Positions 11,653 to 23,091 are shown, numbered from the stretch's first letter. The stretch is 64,000 bases of DNA from Trichoplax adhaerens (GCF_000150275.1 NW_002060967.1:62001-126000); one strand, 5' to 3'. The notes: generated by a model from the letters alone, not told the origin. Numbers and translations are program-made.

Positions 11653-14600
11653 TTAATTTACATTAAAATGCGCGGCGACTGCTGCGACTAAATCAGCTTT
11701 CTTTCCTTGGCACTTGATGTCAGCGGTTTTACAAAATGCCTTCAAGTCGTTTACCGTTAATTTTGATAACTATTGAAATAGGTAATATCAATAGAAGTGC
11801 ATAAGCATTTTCCCTTGTAATCATTAAATTATACGTAAATAGTGGATTGACTATCTATTATAGATCGAATATGTACGGGTACATACCAGCCCTTTCTGCG
11901 CGTATTCTTTGACGTCGATTTCGCTAGTTTCTTGCTTTACTTTCTTAGCTGTTCCTCCGGTTGCGCTTGTGGTCTGAGGGTGACCAAAGTATAGGATAAC
12001 ATTATATCATCCTCAAAATTACCGAGTATATTACAGCAGCCATAGTAGCATGAATTACCTTTCTTTTCGTTGCTCCTTTAAGGCCGGCACTAGCGTCATA
12101 GCCCTCAGGAAAAGTAAGCTCGATAAAATCATTTATATGATGTCCTGCACGCTTATCGATGTTTTCAGCATCAGGTTCTGTCATCATTTGCCCAAAATTG
12201 TATTAATAGAAATTATATCAATACAATACATATAAATAAACATACAATATTTAAAAGTCAACCTCTTTAGATTATAATATATCAACCTATTCTACCGTAC
12301 CTGTATAATCAATAAATTCTTCAGGCACATCGCGATCGAGAGCTAAAGCCTCTAAATTAGAATAATGCTTTTGCAGGGCTAAAAATAGAGTTAGAATTTT
12401 TAACGGTACCTCAGAGAATTGCAGTAATCGTCCATTATTATTTTTAGCAATGTTAAGCAGAAACGCAATGAATGTAAACTACCTGGATTTTCGAATTTAT
12501 CTGGATTATACTGAAAAGTCAATGATTTCACGATATCTTTAGCTTTGTCCACTTGCTCATTCATTGCTAAAAGGGATTCAATAATTAATGAAATTGTAAA
12601 TTTATAACATATATTTCGTCTGGGATCCACTAAATTATAAATCATACGTGCAGGTGTCTCTTCATATTTAAGTTGCCGGAAATCTTCAGCGTATGGTAAA
12701 AATACCACGTTAAATCCAGGTGGTACAACCTGAACTTTATGTTCATCCAATACTTCCTTCTGAGGTACTAAAGCAACAAATTTTGGACCAGAAGCAAAGC
12801 GGGGTACAAATTTGCAAATTGCAACAACATCGCGAGCAAGTGTACGCTCCAAAAGTGCTGAAACTAATCGAGTACTACCAGATATCACCTAATTGTGTTC
12901 AAAGTTATAAAATCATCCTTGATTGCTATCTCCTAATACAGTATTGCTTATTGATTAATTATACTTAAAATCTCTGCTTACACTTTCATCTGGATAAATG
13001 AAATATGATGGGCGGACATGGTAATGACGCTTAACACAATTTTTCGGTTTAAATCCCATTAATGTTAATCCTAGTAAAACAGATACGCGTATACTGTTTT
13101 CATGACTGGTTTATTAATACTAACACATGTATAAATGCGGTACAAGGAAAAAAATTAGAAAATGATCGTTAATTTTATTTCACCATTTTTTCCAAAATTT
13201 TTAATTTCACCAACTTCTTCCTTCTCGAATATTACCTAGAATTATAACGGTAAATAATTGAAATGTACAACTGAAAAGTAAACAATAAATATCCTGAGGG
13301 GATCATGCTAACAGCACTAATTCTATCAATGATACCCTTTCACCGCCAAAGGTCTGATAATATTTAATATCGGCAGCCATTAGCTCAGATCCAGTATCCT
13401 ACAATTATCGGTATTTGAAATTTCAGTAATACTAACGTTCAATACGACGTTGAAATATGCTTACAGTCCATCTTATTATAAAATTCAAATTGTACATGTA
13501 TCAGCGAACCTCACAAATGTGCTTGGTTACAGTTTTAACGACTTGGTTAGTTTTAGAATCTAATTGAACATAGCTCGGCCTTGAAGTTGGTCGGCATAGA
13601 CTGAAGCTGGTAAATAAAATTTAGATATTTATTAATAATTAATTGATATAAATTGTCTAAATACTCACTTTCTAACTACCAACGATTCTACTGTAGTAGT
13701 TATAATTCGAAAACTTACATAGTTACGCCTACTTCCAAATCTTGCCCCAAATTAAGAGGTATCTTCATTAGTGATCGCTTCTTGTGGTCTTTAGCTCGGA
13801 CCCTAAATAGTTAGAATTTCGCTATATCAATTATGAAATATTTTCAAATTATAATTACTATAATTGCTAATAATATACTCACAACTATTACTATTAAAAC
13901 GTCTATGTTTAAGACAAATAAACATTGATTTAGTTTTGAAAATTGTCTTTGGAGATCAAATTTTGTACCTGATCAAAAGCTCGTCGAATTTTCCAGAAGC
14001 ATCAGGTACAGCACCAACATCTTCATCTTCAGGAATTGTAATAATATCCTATAACCCAGACCATGAAAAACAGTAAATAATTTTGCAATAGTATAACTTA
14101 GACCAGAGCAAAAGTAACTTTCTACCTGATAGAATTTAGTAATATCGAAGATGTTATTAGCTGACTGAATATGCATTAATTCAATTTCTATCCCAATATC
14201 GTTTAAATCCTATTTTATCAAAAAACATATGAAATTCCATTATGTTATATATGAATCTTGTCCATACCATGCTACTTTAGCGGATTTATAATGTAGTTAG
14301 TGGATAGATTATTTATACCTTTGCTTTCGTTTGTGCCAGCCTCTAAATTGGTAACGGTGTCAAAACGTTAGTACTAGTAAAAACCCTTCAAAATGTAATA
14401 TTGTGCCGATATTGAAGCTACAAAAATCTAAATTCGAACATCGATAAATTTCTATTCTTAATACTTTGTGTAAGCATCTGTAGTAATAATCATACCTTTA
14501 GTGATAGATTTCCTTCGTGTGGATCGTCGTTATTCGTAAATAACATTATACGTTTGTGGCCTATCTTTTGCTGGCTAAATCAATGGATTCAATATACTCA

Positions 14601-16811
14601 AGGTCAATCATCCCCATGAATGACAAATTGAAATTGATAACTCATTGATATTCTGAGAGTAATTACCTATTAGAAAACATGTGAGAGCATGTCCATAAGG
14701 CATCATTCATGGAAAAGTCATCATTATGTCCATAATTTTCTACAAAATCGGTACCGTCTTCGTCTATAACCAGATAACACAAAATGTACTATTCAATTCC
14801 AATATTATTATTTACTCTCGATATAGTCTAACATACCATAATACTGTACGTAGCTGTGAATGACGCGAAGTAGATTTTAAAGTAAGCAACTAGTGAGATC
14901 ATTGTGTTTTGTCCCTAAACGAACTCTTTACAATTACTGAATTAAAACAAATATCATTGAATGGGTAATTTAAAGTAGTTTCTAGATGACAGTATTATCA
15001 TGATTATAAAAGTGCAAATATCAAATATTACTGCAATATCGCAGAGTTATTTGTCACAACTGCACAAGAGAGTATTTAGCGAATTATATTAATCAATCAT
15101 AAGTTAATTTTAATGTATGAAATGGATAGTTCGGATTATTTGTTGAGACTATTACCTGCTAACATTGTATCTAATTCCAAAATTCTCTGAGCATCTGGTG
15201 AATCTAATTCCTAACAAAAATTCTCATCGTTAATTAACAATTGTTATTGGAGTTCATAAGTTACTCGACATTAGTAGCAGAATGAAATCAATCAATATGT
15301 GTATACTCGTATAGTGCAAACAGATTAAATACGAAAATTGCGTTTATATTTATTTAATAGCATACTTGCAAGACGTGTATGTGCTTGAAGTCTGACGGAT
15401 TACCGGATTTATCCTATTGTGTCAAGTACGAATTAAAAAATGAGTAAAAGTGAAGTTAAGTATATTCATTTACGAATAATAGCAAACAGCTTTAACTATA
15501 TGCAACTGCAAGTGTATACAGGAAGTAGTATGAAACTGGCCAGCTATTACCGGCTTTGGCTGCAACATATATGTATATAAATTGATTTATATTCACGTAA
15601 CTTAACCCGCATATTATAGTACACACCCAATATATTCAGTAGCATTGCGTCATCTTTAGCAGTTAATCATATTCAACGATATTGTAGTGTTTATGTATCT
15701 TGCTATAGCTACTTAAGAGTAAGTTGTAATTGCTTTGTAAAGTTCAAAGTAATAGATGCGTTGACGAGATCAAAACTACACGTAATATCAGAGATAAGCA
15801 TGGTGCTAATTGTAAACTAACCGTTCCGAAGAAAACGATTCCAACCAAATCTTTATCACTACTGACAATTTTATTCATGAGAACACTTCTAGTACACTTG
15901 AGGAAAATAATAAACCAGTTTAGGGATTAGTCAAGGACAATTAATCAATGGAACATATCCAGATGTTACAAGCACAAGTGTTGCTCAGTCATAAAAATTG
16001 CTGTCTTAGAAGCACTTGGTAGTATAAGTGTTTAGGTATTGCATCTTGCATCATGAGCATTGTAATATTCAATTTCAATTTAGGGAAGTTGAACTCAATG
16101 TTGCGAGGTAGATCCAATTATTTTATATTTACCAAGTTGACGTTGACTAACCTTGATGCTCAATTGGAATGGCGTTAAATCGTTACCACCGCTAAGTCGG
16201 AACATTGGCATGCTGCAGTCGATTAGCATAATTAAGCTATCTTTATTTGCCCAACGTATCTGTTAGGGTTTTGAAGAGAGTCAACTGTATTATACACGTC
16301 AAAATAACAACAATAATATTTTTATACAGCAAATTAATCCATTCGATGTAGTATTTGCGTATAATACATTGGGTAGACATCATGCAAATATAGATTGTAC
16401 AGTAAATCGGATATCGCATATACTGTACCTATGTACAATAACTGTCGTAGGTTGTGATTGGTATCATCATAGAGGTTAGTCTTTATTGACCTCTATGGTA
16501 AGAGCTCGGTAATGCTAGTATAGTAGAGATAGGCAAATACTCATTCAATGTGATCCAAAATGATCGAAATTTGCTGAATTGAATTTGCATACATAAGTGT
16601 GCTACCACAGACTGCTATTCATATCAATATACGAATACGTTATAGAGATTGCAAATGGTTAAAATTTTTGCCCCGTACAGATACAAATCGTCTATGACTA
16701 CTGTGACAGTACCTCCTGATCAGCAGCCACGTCTTGACCATCTTCTTCTTCTGCAGTAAACATATCACTTCCTCCCCACATCCATGCTGAACCTTCGCTA
16801 AACGTTGTCAT
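11653..16811 (-). CDS. XRCC6: Ku70 (XRCC6), DNA double-strand-break end-binding subunit (21 exons)
   Basis: Ku70 pairs with Ku80, threads onto broken DNA ends and recruits the non-homologous end-joining machinery in the nucleus. Exons in coding order: 16713..16811, 16152..16259, 15822..15896, 15366..15413, 15157..15210 (one edge uncertain by a base), 14667..14763, 14496..14574, 14319..14342, 14126..14209, 13969..14048, 13719..13802, 13510..13606, 13336..13398, 13184..13235, 12982..13070, 12648..12888, 12483..12566, 12301..12378, 12059..12177, 11887..11973, 11653..11769; about 619 aa (human 609). Landmarks: acidic N-terminus, vWA strand DSLIMLIDCSMPMF, KRIMLFTNNDDPH, Ku barrel with LMGFKPKN, FVALVPQKEVLDE and VVPPGFNVVFLPYAED, then LEALALD. 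The C-terminal SAP domain has LSKLTVNDLKAFCK. The start is the only ATG in the acidic first exon. Its 5' half has been duplicated twice downstream. Confidence 0.94.
12567..12647 (-). other. 81-bp stop-free intron within XRCC6
   Basis: On the minus strand the segment begins GTATGA and ends CCCTTTTAG. It has no stop in the reading frame and is divisible by three, so a longer open frame runs through it. Removing it joins KYEETPA to PMNEQVDKAKDIV, which matches the Ku70 family spacing. It is therefore called an intron, with possible silent retention. Confidence 0.8.
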
Positions 16812-17899
16812 CGTATCTCCAATGGCTTCTATGACAATTCAATTTCCCTATAAGCATTGATAACATTAGTTTGGTTCTATTTTTCTCCTTTTCCCCTTCT
16901 GCAAATGATGAGCATCCATGGTTCAATGATACGCTCCAACTACTTTACAGTGTGTAAGACTTTCAAAAAGCTTGCCAATCCATCACAACACCACTAAAAA
17001 CAGTGAAATCAAGTTGCAAACCCTATCCAAAGTTCAACAATATTAATAGCTTACCTTCAACTGCTTAAAATGAATCAATTTATGACTTGATTTAGGAAAT
17101 ACTACTACCAATAAAATCAATTTTGCAATCAATTTTTCTTTGAATCTTCTTTGGACAGTGAAAATGGCAAAGCTTGCGTCTACCTGAGCTCGCTGGTGGG
17201 TGATGCCACTTGCATCTCAACTGCACTTGGCATGACACTGACAGTGGTGTAACGCCTGACAGTTCAGTACTGTAGTGAGTCATAGACAAGTACAGTCTTG
17301 TCTCTCTAATATCTATTTTTAGATGTTGTCGATTTTAAGCGACTGCACTGCGCAGACGCGTTTCTTCTCGCCTAACCATCCACTTCTACAGTTCTACCAG
17401 GGGATGACTACCTTTTAGTCAACCATTTTCCCCCTCTTCTTTATAGAGGGGAAAATGGTTGACTAATCCCTGCTTCTACTAACAGTCGTCTACAGTAGTA
17501 CTCCTCATGACTCCTCATGCAAGAAACAATATGTGGTTAACCCACAGCCTTTCCCAATCAAAACCATGCCAGTTCAGTCAAGCTCTAGGAACATGACTTT
17601 TTTTTATTGGCTATTCGATTGAGGAAGTGAATCCCTACGTGTGCTATCATTTTTTGGACAACAGGGACGTGCTTCTGTTCGGTAAATCCTACTCTACTGA
17701 ACCATCAACTTTGTGGTAGTACATGTTATGCTTCTATTGAGCGTACGGTAACTGCAAAATGCATGGGGAAGAGTTGGAAAATATGAAATCTCAACTGCAA
17801 TTTAATTGCTGTACAGTACACCGATTTGCAAATTTCCCCGCCCAGATGCTATACTGTACTATAGATCGTCCAACATTTGTTTATATAAGCATGATGACG
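16812..17899. other. Divergent spacer between XRCC6 and reductase gene
   Basis: This non-coding segment separates two divergently oriented genes, so promoters for both probably lie within 16.8-18.5 kb. It has a GC-richer patch with ACTGCGCAGACGCG near 17349 and a perfect hairpin at 17416-17465. A related but degraded version of the right part lies at about 26.1-26.65 kb. Confidence 0.5.
17416..17465. repeat. Perfect 18-bp hairpin
   Basis: TAGTCAACCATTTTCCCC (17416-17433) is followed about 14 bases later by its exact reverse complement, ending at 17465; the inner TCT/AGA also pairs past one bulged C. Placement between divergent genes is compatible with a small foldback element or a structured promoter site. 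I cannot tell which. Confidence 0.85.
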
Positions 17900-18537
17900 A
17901 TAAACAATTGCTATCCATGACCATCAACTACCGCACTGTACTAGAAAATACTACTTAATTAGTAGCGTTTAGCAGTTCATGGCTGTATCGTGAACAGCTA
18001 GTCGACGACTAGACGGACTAGCTGAAGATCTGTAGTTCTGTACTGTCCAACTTTGATCATTCAACAACGTCCACAATGACCATCAACTACCGTACTAGAA
18101 AGTACTACTTAATTAGTAGCGTTTAGCAGTTCATGGCTGTATCGTGAGCAGCTAGTCGACGACTAGACGGACTAGCTGAAGATCTGTAGTTCTGTACTGT
18201 CCAACTTTGATCATTCAACAACGTCCACAATGACCATCAACTACCGTACTAGAAAGTACTACTTTACAGTACAGTAGTAGCGTTTAGTAGTTCATGGCTG
18301 TATCGTGAGCAGCTAGTCGACGACTAGACGGACTAGCTGAAGATCTGTAGTTCTGTACTGTCCAACTTTGATCATTCAACAACGTCCACAATGACCATCA
18401 ACTACCGTACTAGAAAGTACTACTTAATTACAGTATAGTAGTAGCGTTTAGTAGTTCATGGCTGTATCGTGAGCAGCTAGTCGACGACTAGCTGAAGATC
18501 TGTACTGTCCAACTTTGATCATTCAACAACATCCGCA
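17900..18537. repeat. Four ~155-bp tandem repeats ending at the reductase start codon
   Basis: Four units carry TTTGATCATTCAACAACGTC, an ATGACCATCAACTACCG block, CTACTT(A/T), TAGTAGCGTTTAGCAGTTCA and the near-palindrome CTAGTCGACGACTAG. The ATG of each unit falls at 17917, 18076, 18230 and 18391, and the real gene ATG at 18538 takes the next position (steps 159, 154, 161, 147). The repeated unit is thus the 5' flank of the gene including its start-codon context. Units 3 and 4 have small insertions of ACAGTACAG-like sequence. Confidence 0.92.
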
Positions 18538-19647
18538 ATGGCACAGACCGATGAAGGAGCCTTGGTTCTTGTGACTGGTGCGTCAGGATTTATTGCAACA
18601 CATGTCGTACTGCAATTGCAACAACAAGGTTACCGTGTTCGCGGTTCTGTGCGAAGTTTAACGAACGAGAAAAAAGTAAAGCCGTTAAAAGAGCTTTGTC
18701 CTAATGCCAAGTTTCCGTTGCAACTTATCGAAGCTGACTTATTAGTCGAAGAAACTTGGCACGCTGCTGTCCAAGATTGTAAGTATGTCATGCATGTTGC
18801 ATCGCCACTCCCATTAGGGAAGCCTAGAAATGAAGAAGAAGAACTCATTAAACCTGCTGTGAACGGTACATTAAATGTGCTTAAAGCTTGTGCTAAAGCT
18901 GGATGTGTGAAACGCGTCGTTATGACAAGCACTGTCGGGGCAATTATAGGAGGTATGAACGGCGAGAATGGACGAGTCTATAATGAAAAGGATTGGGCCG
19001 ATATTGAAACTACCGAGCCCTATTGTAAGAGTAAAACGCTAGCTGAAAAAGCTGCTTGGGAATTTATAGAAAATTGCTCCGATAATGAGAAATTTGAGTT
19101 TTGCACCATCAATCCTTGTGTTACCGTGGGGCCTGTGCTACATAATACTCCATTTTTATCCATGCAAACCGCACTGAAATTATTCGATGGGTCTATGCCG
19201 GTATTGCCTAACTTCAACTTTCCACTGTGTGATGTTCGAGATGTAGCAGCAGCTCATCTTAAAGCTATGATTGTACCTGAAGCTGTTGGCCAGCGTCACA
19301 TCATCTACAATTCCAATATGTGGTATAAGGATATCTCGCTGCTTTATGTACGGGAATTTGGTCCTTATGGTTATAAATTTCCTACCATGGTCGCTCCTAA
19401 ATTTGTATTATGGCTTGCAAGTCTTTTCGATCCGACATTGAAATTAATTATACCATTTTTGAATATTACCACTATCTTTGATAACACCCGTATGAAGGAG
19501 GTGTTAAATGTTCCACCGCGAGATATTAGTCAAGCAATAATTGATTTAGGCTACTCATTAATTGAGCGAGACGTTGTCAAGAAGACACCCGGTTACACGG
19601 GACGGCCAGCTTGTTCAAAACCTGATGACAACCCTACATCATTATAA
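18538..19647 (+). CDS. NAD(P)-dependent dihydroflavonol-4-reductase-like oxidoreductase, copy 1
   Basis: 369-residue, intronless member of the extended short-chain dehydrogenase group (dihydroflavonol reductase/cinnamoyl-CoA reductase/GRE2-like). Such enzymes reduce carbonyl groups on small molecules with NAD(P)H; the substrate here cannot be read from sequence. The Rossmann motif TGASGFIA lies at residues 13-20. R37 and R39 in the RGSVRS stretch suit NADP binding. Ser131/Thr132 (TSTVG) and YCKSK (Tyr162, Lys166) give the Ser-Tyr-Lys catalytic set. A hydrophobic stretch at 288-312 is part of the C-terminal lobe. The start is the first ATG, placed at the end of the upstream repeat array. Lack of introns is odd beside 9-21-exon neighbours and could mean a retrocopy or transferred gene. 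Confidence 0.93.
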   Translation: MAQTDEGALVLVTGASGFIATHVVLQLQQQGYRVRGSVRSLTNEKKVKPLKELCPNAKFPLQLIEADLLVEETWHAAVQDCKYVMHVASPLPLGKPRNEEEELIKPAVNGTLNVLKACAKAGCVKRVVMTSTVGAIIGGMNGENGRVYNEKDWADIETTEPYCKSKTLAEKAAWEFIENCSDNEKFEFCTINPCVTVGPVLHNTPFLSMQTALKLFDGSMPVLPNFNFPLCDVRDVAAAHLKAMIVPEAVGQRHIIYNSNMWYKDISLLYVREFGPYGYKFPTMVAPKFVLWLASLFDPTLKLIIPFLNITTIFDNTRMKEVLNVPPRDISQAIIDLGYSLIERDVVKKTPGYTGRPACSKPDDNPTSL

Positions 19648-20552
19648 CCTAATTGTGTAGTAACTGATTATTTCAGTGTTTTGTATTATATTTATTTGAA
19701 ATCATTTAGACAATAATTATTAGCGAGTCTTTTACGATAACTACTACTTAACTACTTTACTCCCATAACATGACACAAAATAGTCGTTCTATACAACGGA
19801 TTTATAGGATGTATAGTATACGCATGTTGACTACTGTATAAATGCTTGACAATATAATTAAATTGATAAAGCTAAATTTGATGCATTGCGATCATATCGA
19901 CTTTGTTTAAAGAAATTATACATCGTACGTGCATGGTATGATTTTAATTTAAAGGTCGCTTATTTTGCCAAATAGAATAAGTAGACAAAGATCTGGATTA
20001 ATAAAATATTAAAAAATTGAACTTTACATTACGATTTGATGGGATAGAAATTTTTTATATCAATAACTCTAGCACTGCAATAAATACTTGCATCTGAACG
20101 TAGTCGACAAACCACTCGCTTGCTGAGATAGAATTATTGTAGTTTGTATATAATATAGAATGATTTACAAGTATTAAAACTTAACAGTTTATGCTACAAG
20201 CCTCCAACTAGGCAGCAACATTGGTTTCGAATTTAAGGCGCAGCGTGATTTAGAAATATATTGCTACTAATTTACTAGCTGTATCGAAGCTTATCTATTA
20301 AGTTGGAATTATTTTCAAATGCGAGATCATTGATCCGAATGTGTAGGTAGTGGATAAATAAGTATGTCAAGACTTTGGAGTATTTGAATAAACATGTACA
20401 GTATGCCCTCTAACTCCGTACCAAGAAGACTTGATTTTGTTACAGATATAGGCATTGTAGTGTAACACTTCGGTACACATTGCAGTCTTTAGCATGAGTC
20501 TGGATCTTTGCATCATAATATATCGTAGAGTATTAGTCGTTTTTGTATTTTA
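19648..20552. repeat. 3' flank of reductase copy 1, duplicated at 22187-23091
   Basis: The sequence after the stop codon is repeated almost base for base after copy 2, at a constant offset of 2539 bp. It ends abruptly where Ku70-like sequence begins (TGTGCTTGGTTAG, near 20553 and 23092). No coding capacity was seen. Confidence 0.9.
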
Positions 20553-21080
20553 CAGTATGTGCTTGGTTAGTCTTAGAATCGAATTGAACATAGCTCAGCC
20601 TAAAAGTCGGTCGGTATAAACTGAAGCTGGTAAATAAAATTTAGATAATTATTAATAATTAATGATATAGTGTCTTAATACTTGCGTTCTTGCTACCAAC
20701 GGTTGTACTGTAGCAGTTATGATTTGCACACCTACTTCCAAATCTTGCCCTAAATTAAGAGGTATCTTCAATAGTGATTGCTTCTTATGGTCTTTAGCTT
20801 GGACCCTAAATAGTTAGAATTTCGCTATATCATTTATGAAATATTTCCAAATTACAATTAACCTAATTGCTAATAATGTACCCACAACTATTACTATTAA
20901 AACGTCTAAGTTTAAGACAAATAAACATTGATTTAGTTTTGATAATTGTCTTTGGAGATCAAATTTTGTACCTGATCAAAAGCTCGTCGAATCTTTCAGA
21001 AGCATCAGGTACAGCACCAACATCTTCATCTTCAGGAATTGTAATAATATCCTACAACCCACTATACCATCAAAACAGAA
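20553..21080 (-). pseudogene. Ku70 (XRCC6) fragment B, broken
   Basis: Strong similarity to 13520-14060 of the intact XRCC6 gene, including the exons at 13510-13606, 13719-13802 and 13969-14048. It cannot be functional as it stands. The first of these exons has lost an internal block and everything downstream of it. The donor after the GQDLEVG exon is deleted, and the fragment stops at an assembly gap. It keeps PEDEDVGAVPDAS-like codons almost unchanged, so the duplication is not ancient. Confidence 0.88.
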
Positions 21081-21130
21081 NNNNNNNNNNNNNNNNNNNN
21101 NNNNNNNNNNNNNNNNNNNNNNNNNNNNNN
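21081..21130. other. Assembly gap (50 N)
   Basis: Run of exactly 50 N, the same length as the gap at 51398-51447, so it is a placeholder of unknown true size. Left of it lies Ku70-like sequence; right of it the reductase begins at codon 21. The missing DNA should hold the rest of the Ku70 fragment, the spacer and the first 20 codons of the gene. Confidence 0.97.
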
Positions 21131-22186
21131 TTTTGCACACATGTCGTACTGCAATTGCAACAACAAGGTTACCGTGTTCGCGGTTCTGTGCGAAGTTTAA
21201 CGAACGAGAAAAAAGTAAAGCCGTTAAAAGAGCTTTGTCCTAATGCCAAGTTTCCGTTGCAACTTATCGAAGCTGACTTATTAGTCGAAGAAACTTGGCA
21301 CGCTGCTGTCCAAGATTGTAAGTATGTCATGCATGTTGCATCGCCACTCCCATTAGGGAAGCCTAGAAATGAAGAAGAAGAACTCATTAAACCTGCTGTG
21401 AACGGTACATTAAATGTGCTTAAAGCTTGTGCTAAAGCTGGATGTGTGAAACGCGTCGTTATGACAAGCACTGTCGGGGCAATTATAGGAGGTATGAACG
21501 GCGAGAATGGACGAGTCTATAATGAAAAGGATTGGGCCGATATTGAAACTACCGAGCCCTATTGTAAGAGTAAAACGCTAGCTGAAAAAGCTGCTTGGGA
21601 ATTTATAGAAAACTGCTCCGATAATGAGAAATTTGAGTTTTGCACCATCAATCCTTGTGTTACCGTGGGGCCTGTACTACATAATACTCCATTTTTATCC
21701 ATGCAAACCGCACTGAAATTATTCGATGGGTCTATGCCGGTATTACCTAACTTCAACTTTCCACTGTGTGATGTTCGAGATGTAGCAGCAGCTCATCTTA
21801 AAGCTATGATTGTACCTGAAGCTGTTGGCCAGCGTCACATCATCTACAATTCCAATATGTGGTATAAGGATATCTCGCTGCTTTATGTACGGGAATTTGG
21901 TCCTTATGGTTATAAATTTCCTACCATGGTCGCTCCTAAATTTGTATTATGGCTTGCAAGTCTTTTCGATCCGACATTGAAATTAATTATACCATTTTTG
22001 AATATTACCACTATCTTTGATAACACCCGTATGAAGGAGGTGTTAAATGTTCCACCGCGAGATATTAGTCAAGCAATAATTGATTTAGGCTACTCATTAA
22101 TTGAGCGAGACGTTGTCAAGAAGACAACCGGTTACACGGGACCGCCGGCTTGTTCAAAACCTGATGACAACCCTACATCATTATAA
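21131..22186 (+). CDS. NAD(P)-dependent reductase, copy 2 (5' end in gap)
   Basis: Near-identical duplicate of the 18538-19647 gene, offset by 2539 bp with no indels from codon 21 to the stop. I see a few silent changes and two amino-acid changes near the C-terminus (Pro351 to Thr, Arg356 to Pro). The N-terminal Rossmann glycine motif is missing because of the adjacent 50-N gap, so whether the gene is complete cannot be judged. Catalytic YCKSK and TSTVG are intact. A nominal open frame beginning at 20867 fuses antisense Ku70 fragment sequence through the Ns to this gene; that fusion is an artefact. Confidence 0.88.
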   Translation, partial: FCTHVVLQLQQQGYRVRGSVRSLTNEKKVKPLKELCPNAKFPLQLIEADLLVEETWHAAVQDCKYVMHVASPLPLGKPRNEEEELIKPAVNGTLNVLKACAKAGCVKRVVMTSTVGAIIGGMNGENGRVYNEKDWADIETTEPYCKSKTLAEKAAWEFIENCSDNEKFEFCTINPCVTVGPVLHNTPFLSMQTALKLFDGSMPVLPNFNFPLCDVRDVAAAHLKAMIVPEAVGQRHIIYNSNMWYKDISLLYVREFGPYGYKFPTMVAPKFVLWLASLFDPTLKLIIPFLNITTIFDNTRMKEVLNVPPRDISQAIIDLGYSLIERDVVKKTTGYTGPPACSKPDDNPTSL

Positions 22187-23091
22187 CCTAATTGTGCAGT
22201 AACTGATTATTTCAGTGTTTTGTATTATATTTATTTGAAATCATTTAGACAATAATTATTAGCGAGTCTTTTACGATAACTACTACTTAACTACTTTACT
22301 CCCATAACATGACACAAAATAGTCGTTCTATACAACGGATTTATAGGATGTATAGTATACGCATGTTGACTACTGTATAAATGCTTGACAATATAATTAA
22401 ATTGATAAAGCTAAATTTGATGCATTGCGATCATATCGACTTTGTTTAAAGAAATTATACATCGTACGTGCATGGTATGATTTTAATTTAAAGGTCGCTT
22501 ATTTTGCCAAATAGAATAAGTAGACAAAGATCTGGATTAATAAAATATTAAAAAATTGAACTTTACATTACGATTTGATGGGATAGAAATTTTTTATATC
22601 AATAACTCTAGCACTGCAATAAATACTTGCATCTGAACGTAGTCGACAAACCACTCGCTTGCTGAGATAGAATTATTGTAGTTTGTATATAATATAGAAT
22701 GATTTACAAGTATTAAAACTTAACAGTTTATGCTACAAGCCTCCAACTAGGCAGCAACATTGGTTTCGAATTTAAGGCGCAGCATGATTTAGAAATATAT
22801 TGCTACTAATTTACTAGCTGTATCGAAGCTTATCTATTAAGTTGGAATTATTTTCAAATGCGAGATCATTGATCCGAATGTGTAGGTTGTGGATAAATAA
22901 GTATGTCAAGACTTTGGAGTATTTGAATAAACATGTACAGTATGCCCTCTAACTCCGTACCAAGAAGACTTGATTTTGTTACAGATATAGGCATTGTAGT
23001 GTAACACTTCGGTACACATTGCAGTCTTTAGCGTGAGTCTGGATCTTTGCATCATAATATATCGTAGAGTATTAGTCGTTTTTGTATTTTA
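22187..23091. repeat. 3' flank of reductase copy 2 (duplicate of 19648-20552)
   Basis: Same sequence as after copy 1, with only scattered single-base differences (for example TGTGTAG versus TGTGCAG just after the stop). Non-coding. Confidence 0.9.

Noticed and set aside
15607-15670. Candidate XRCC6 exon reading DDAMLLNILGVYYNMR
   Set aside because: The segment at 15822..15896 (SVLMNKIVSSDKDLVGIVFFGT) matches Ku70 far better and fits phase on both sides, so this one is intronic.
18630-18932. Minus-strand open frames inside the reductase (and the duplicates at 21169-21471)
   Set aside because: Antisense shadows of a strongly supported gene; present in both copies only because the gene is duplicated.
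20867-22186. 439-codon open frame fusing an N-terminal segment to reductase copy 2
   Set aside because: The N-terminal part is antisense Ku70 fragment and the middle is 50 N; the fusion crosses an assembly gap and has no biological support.
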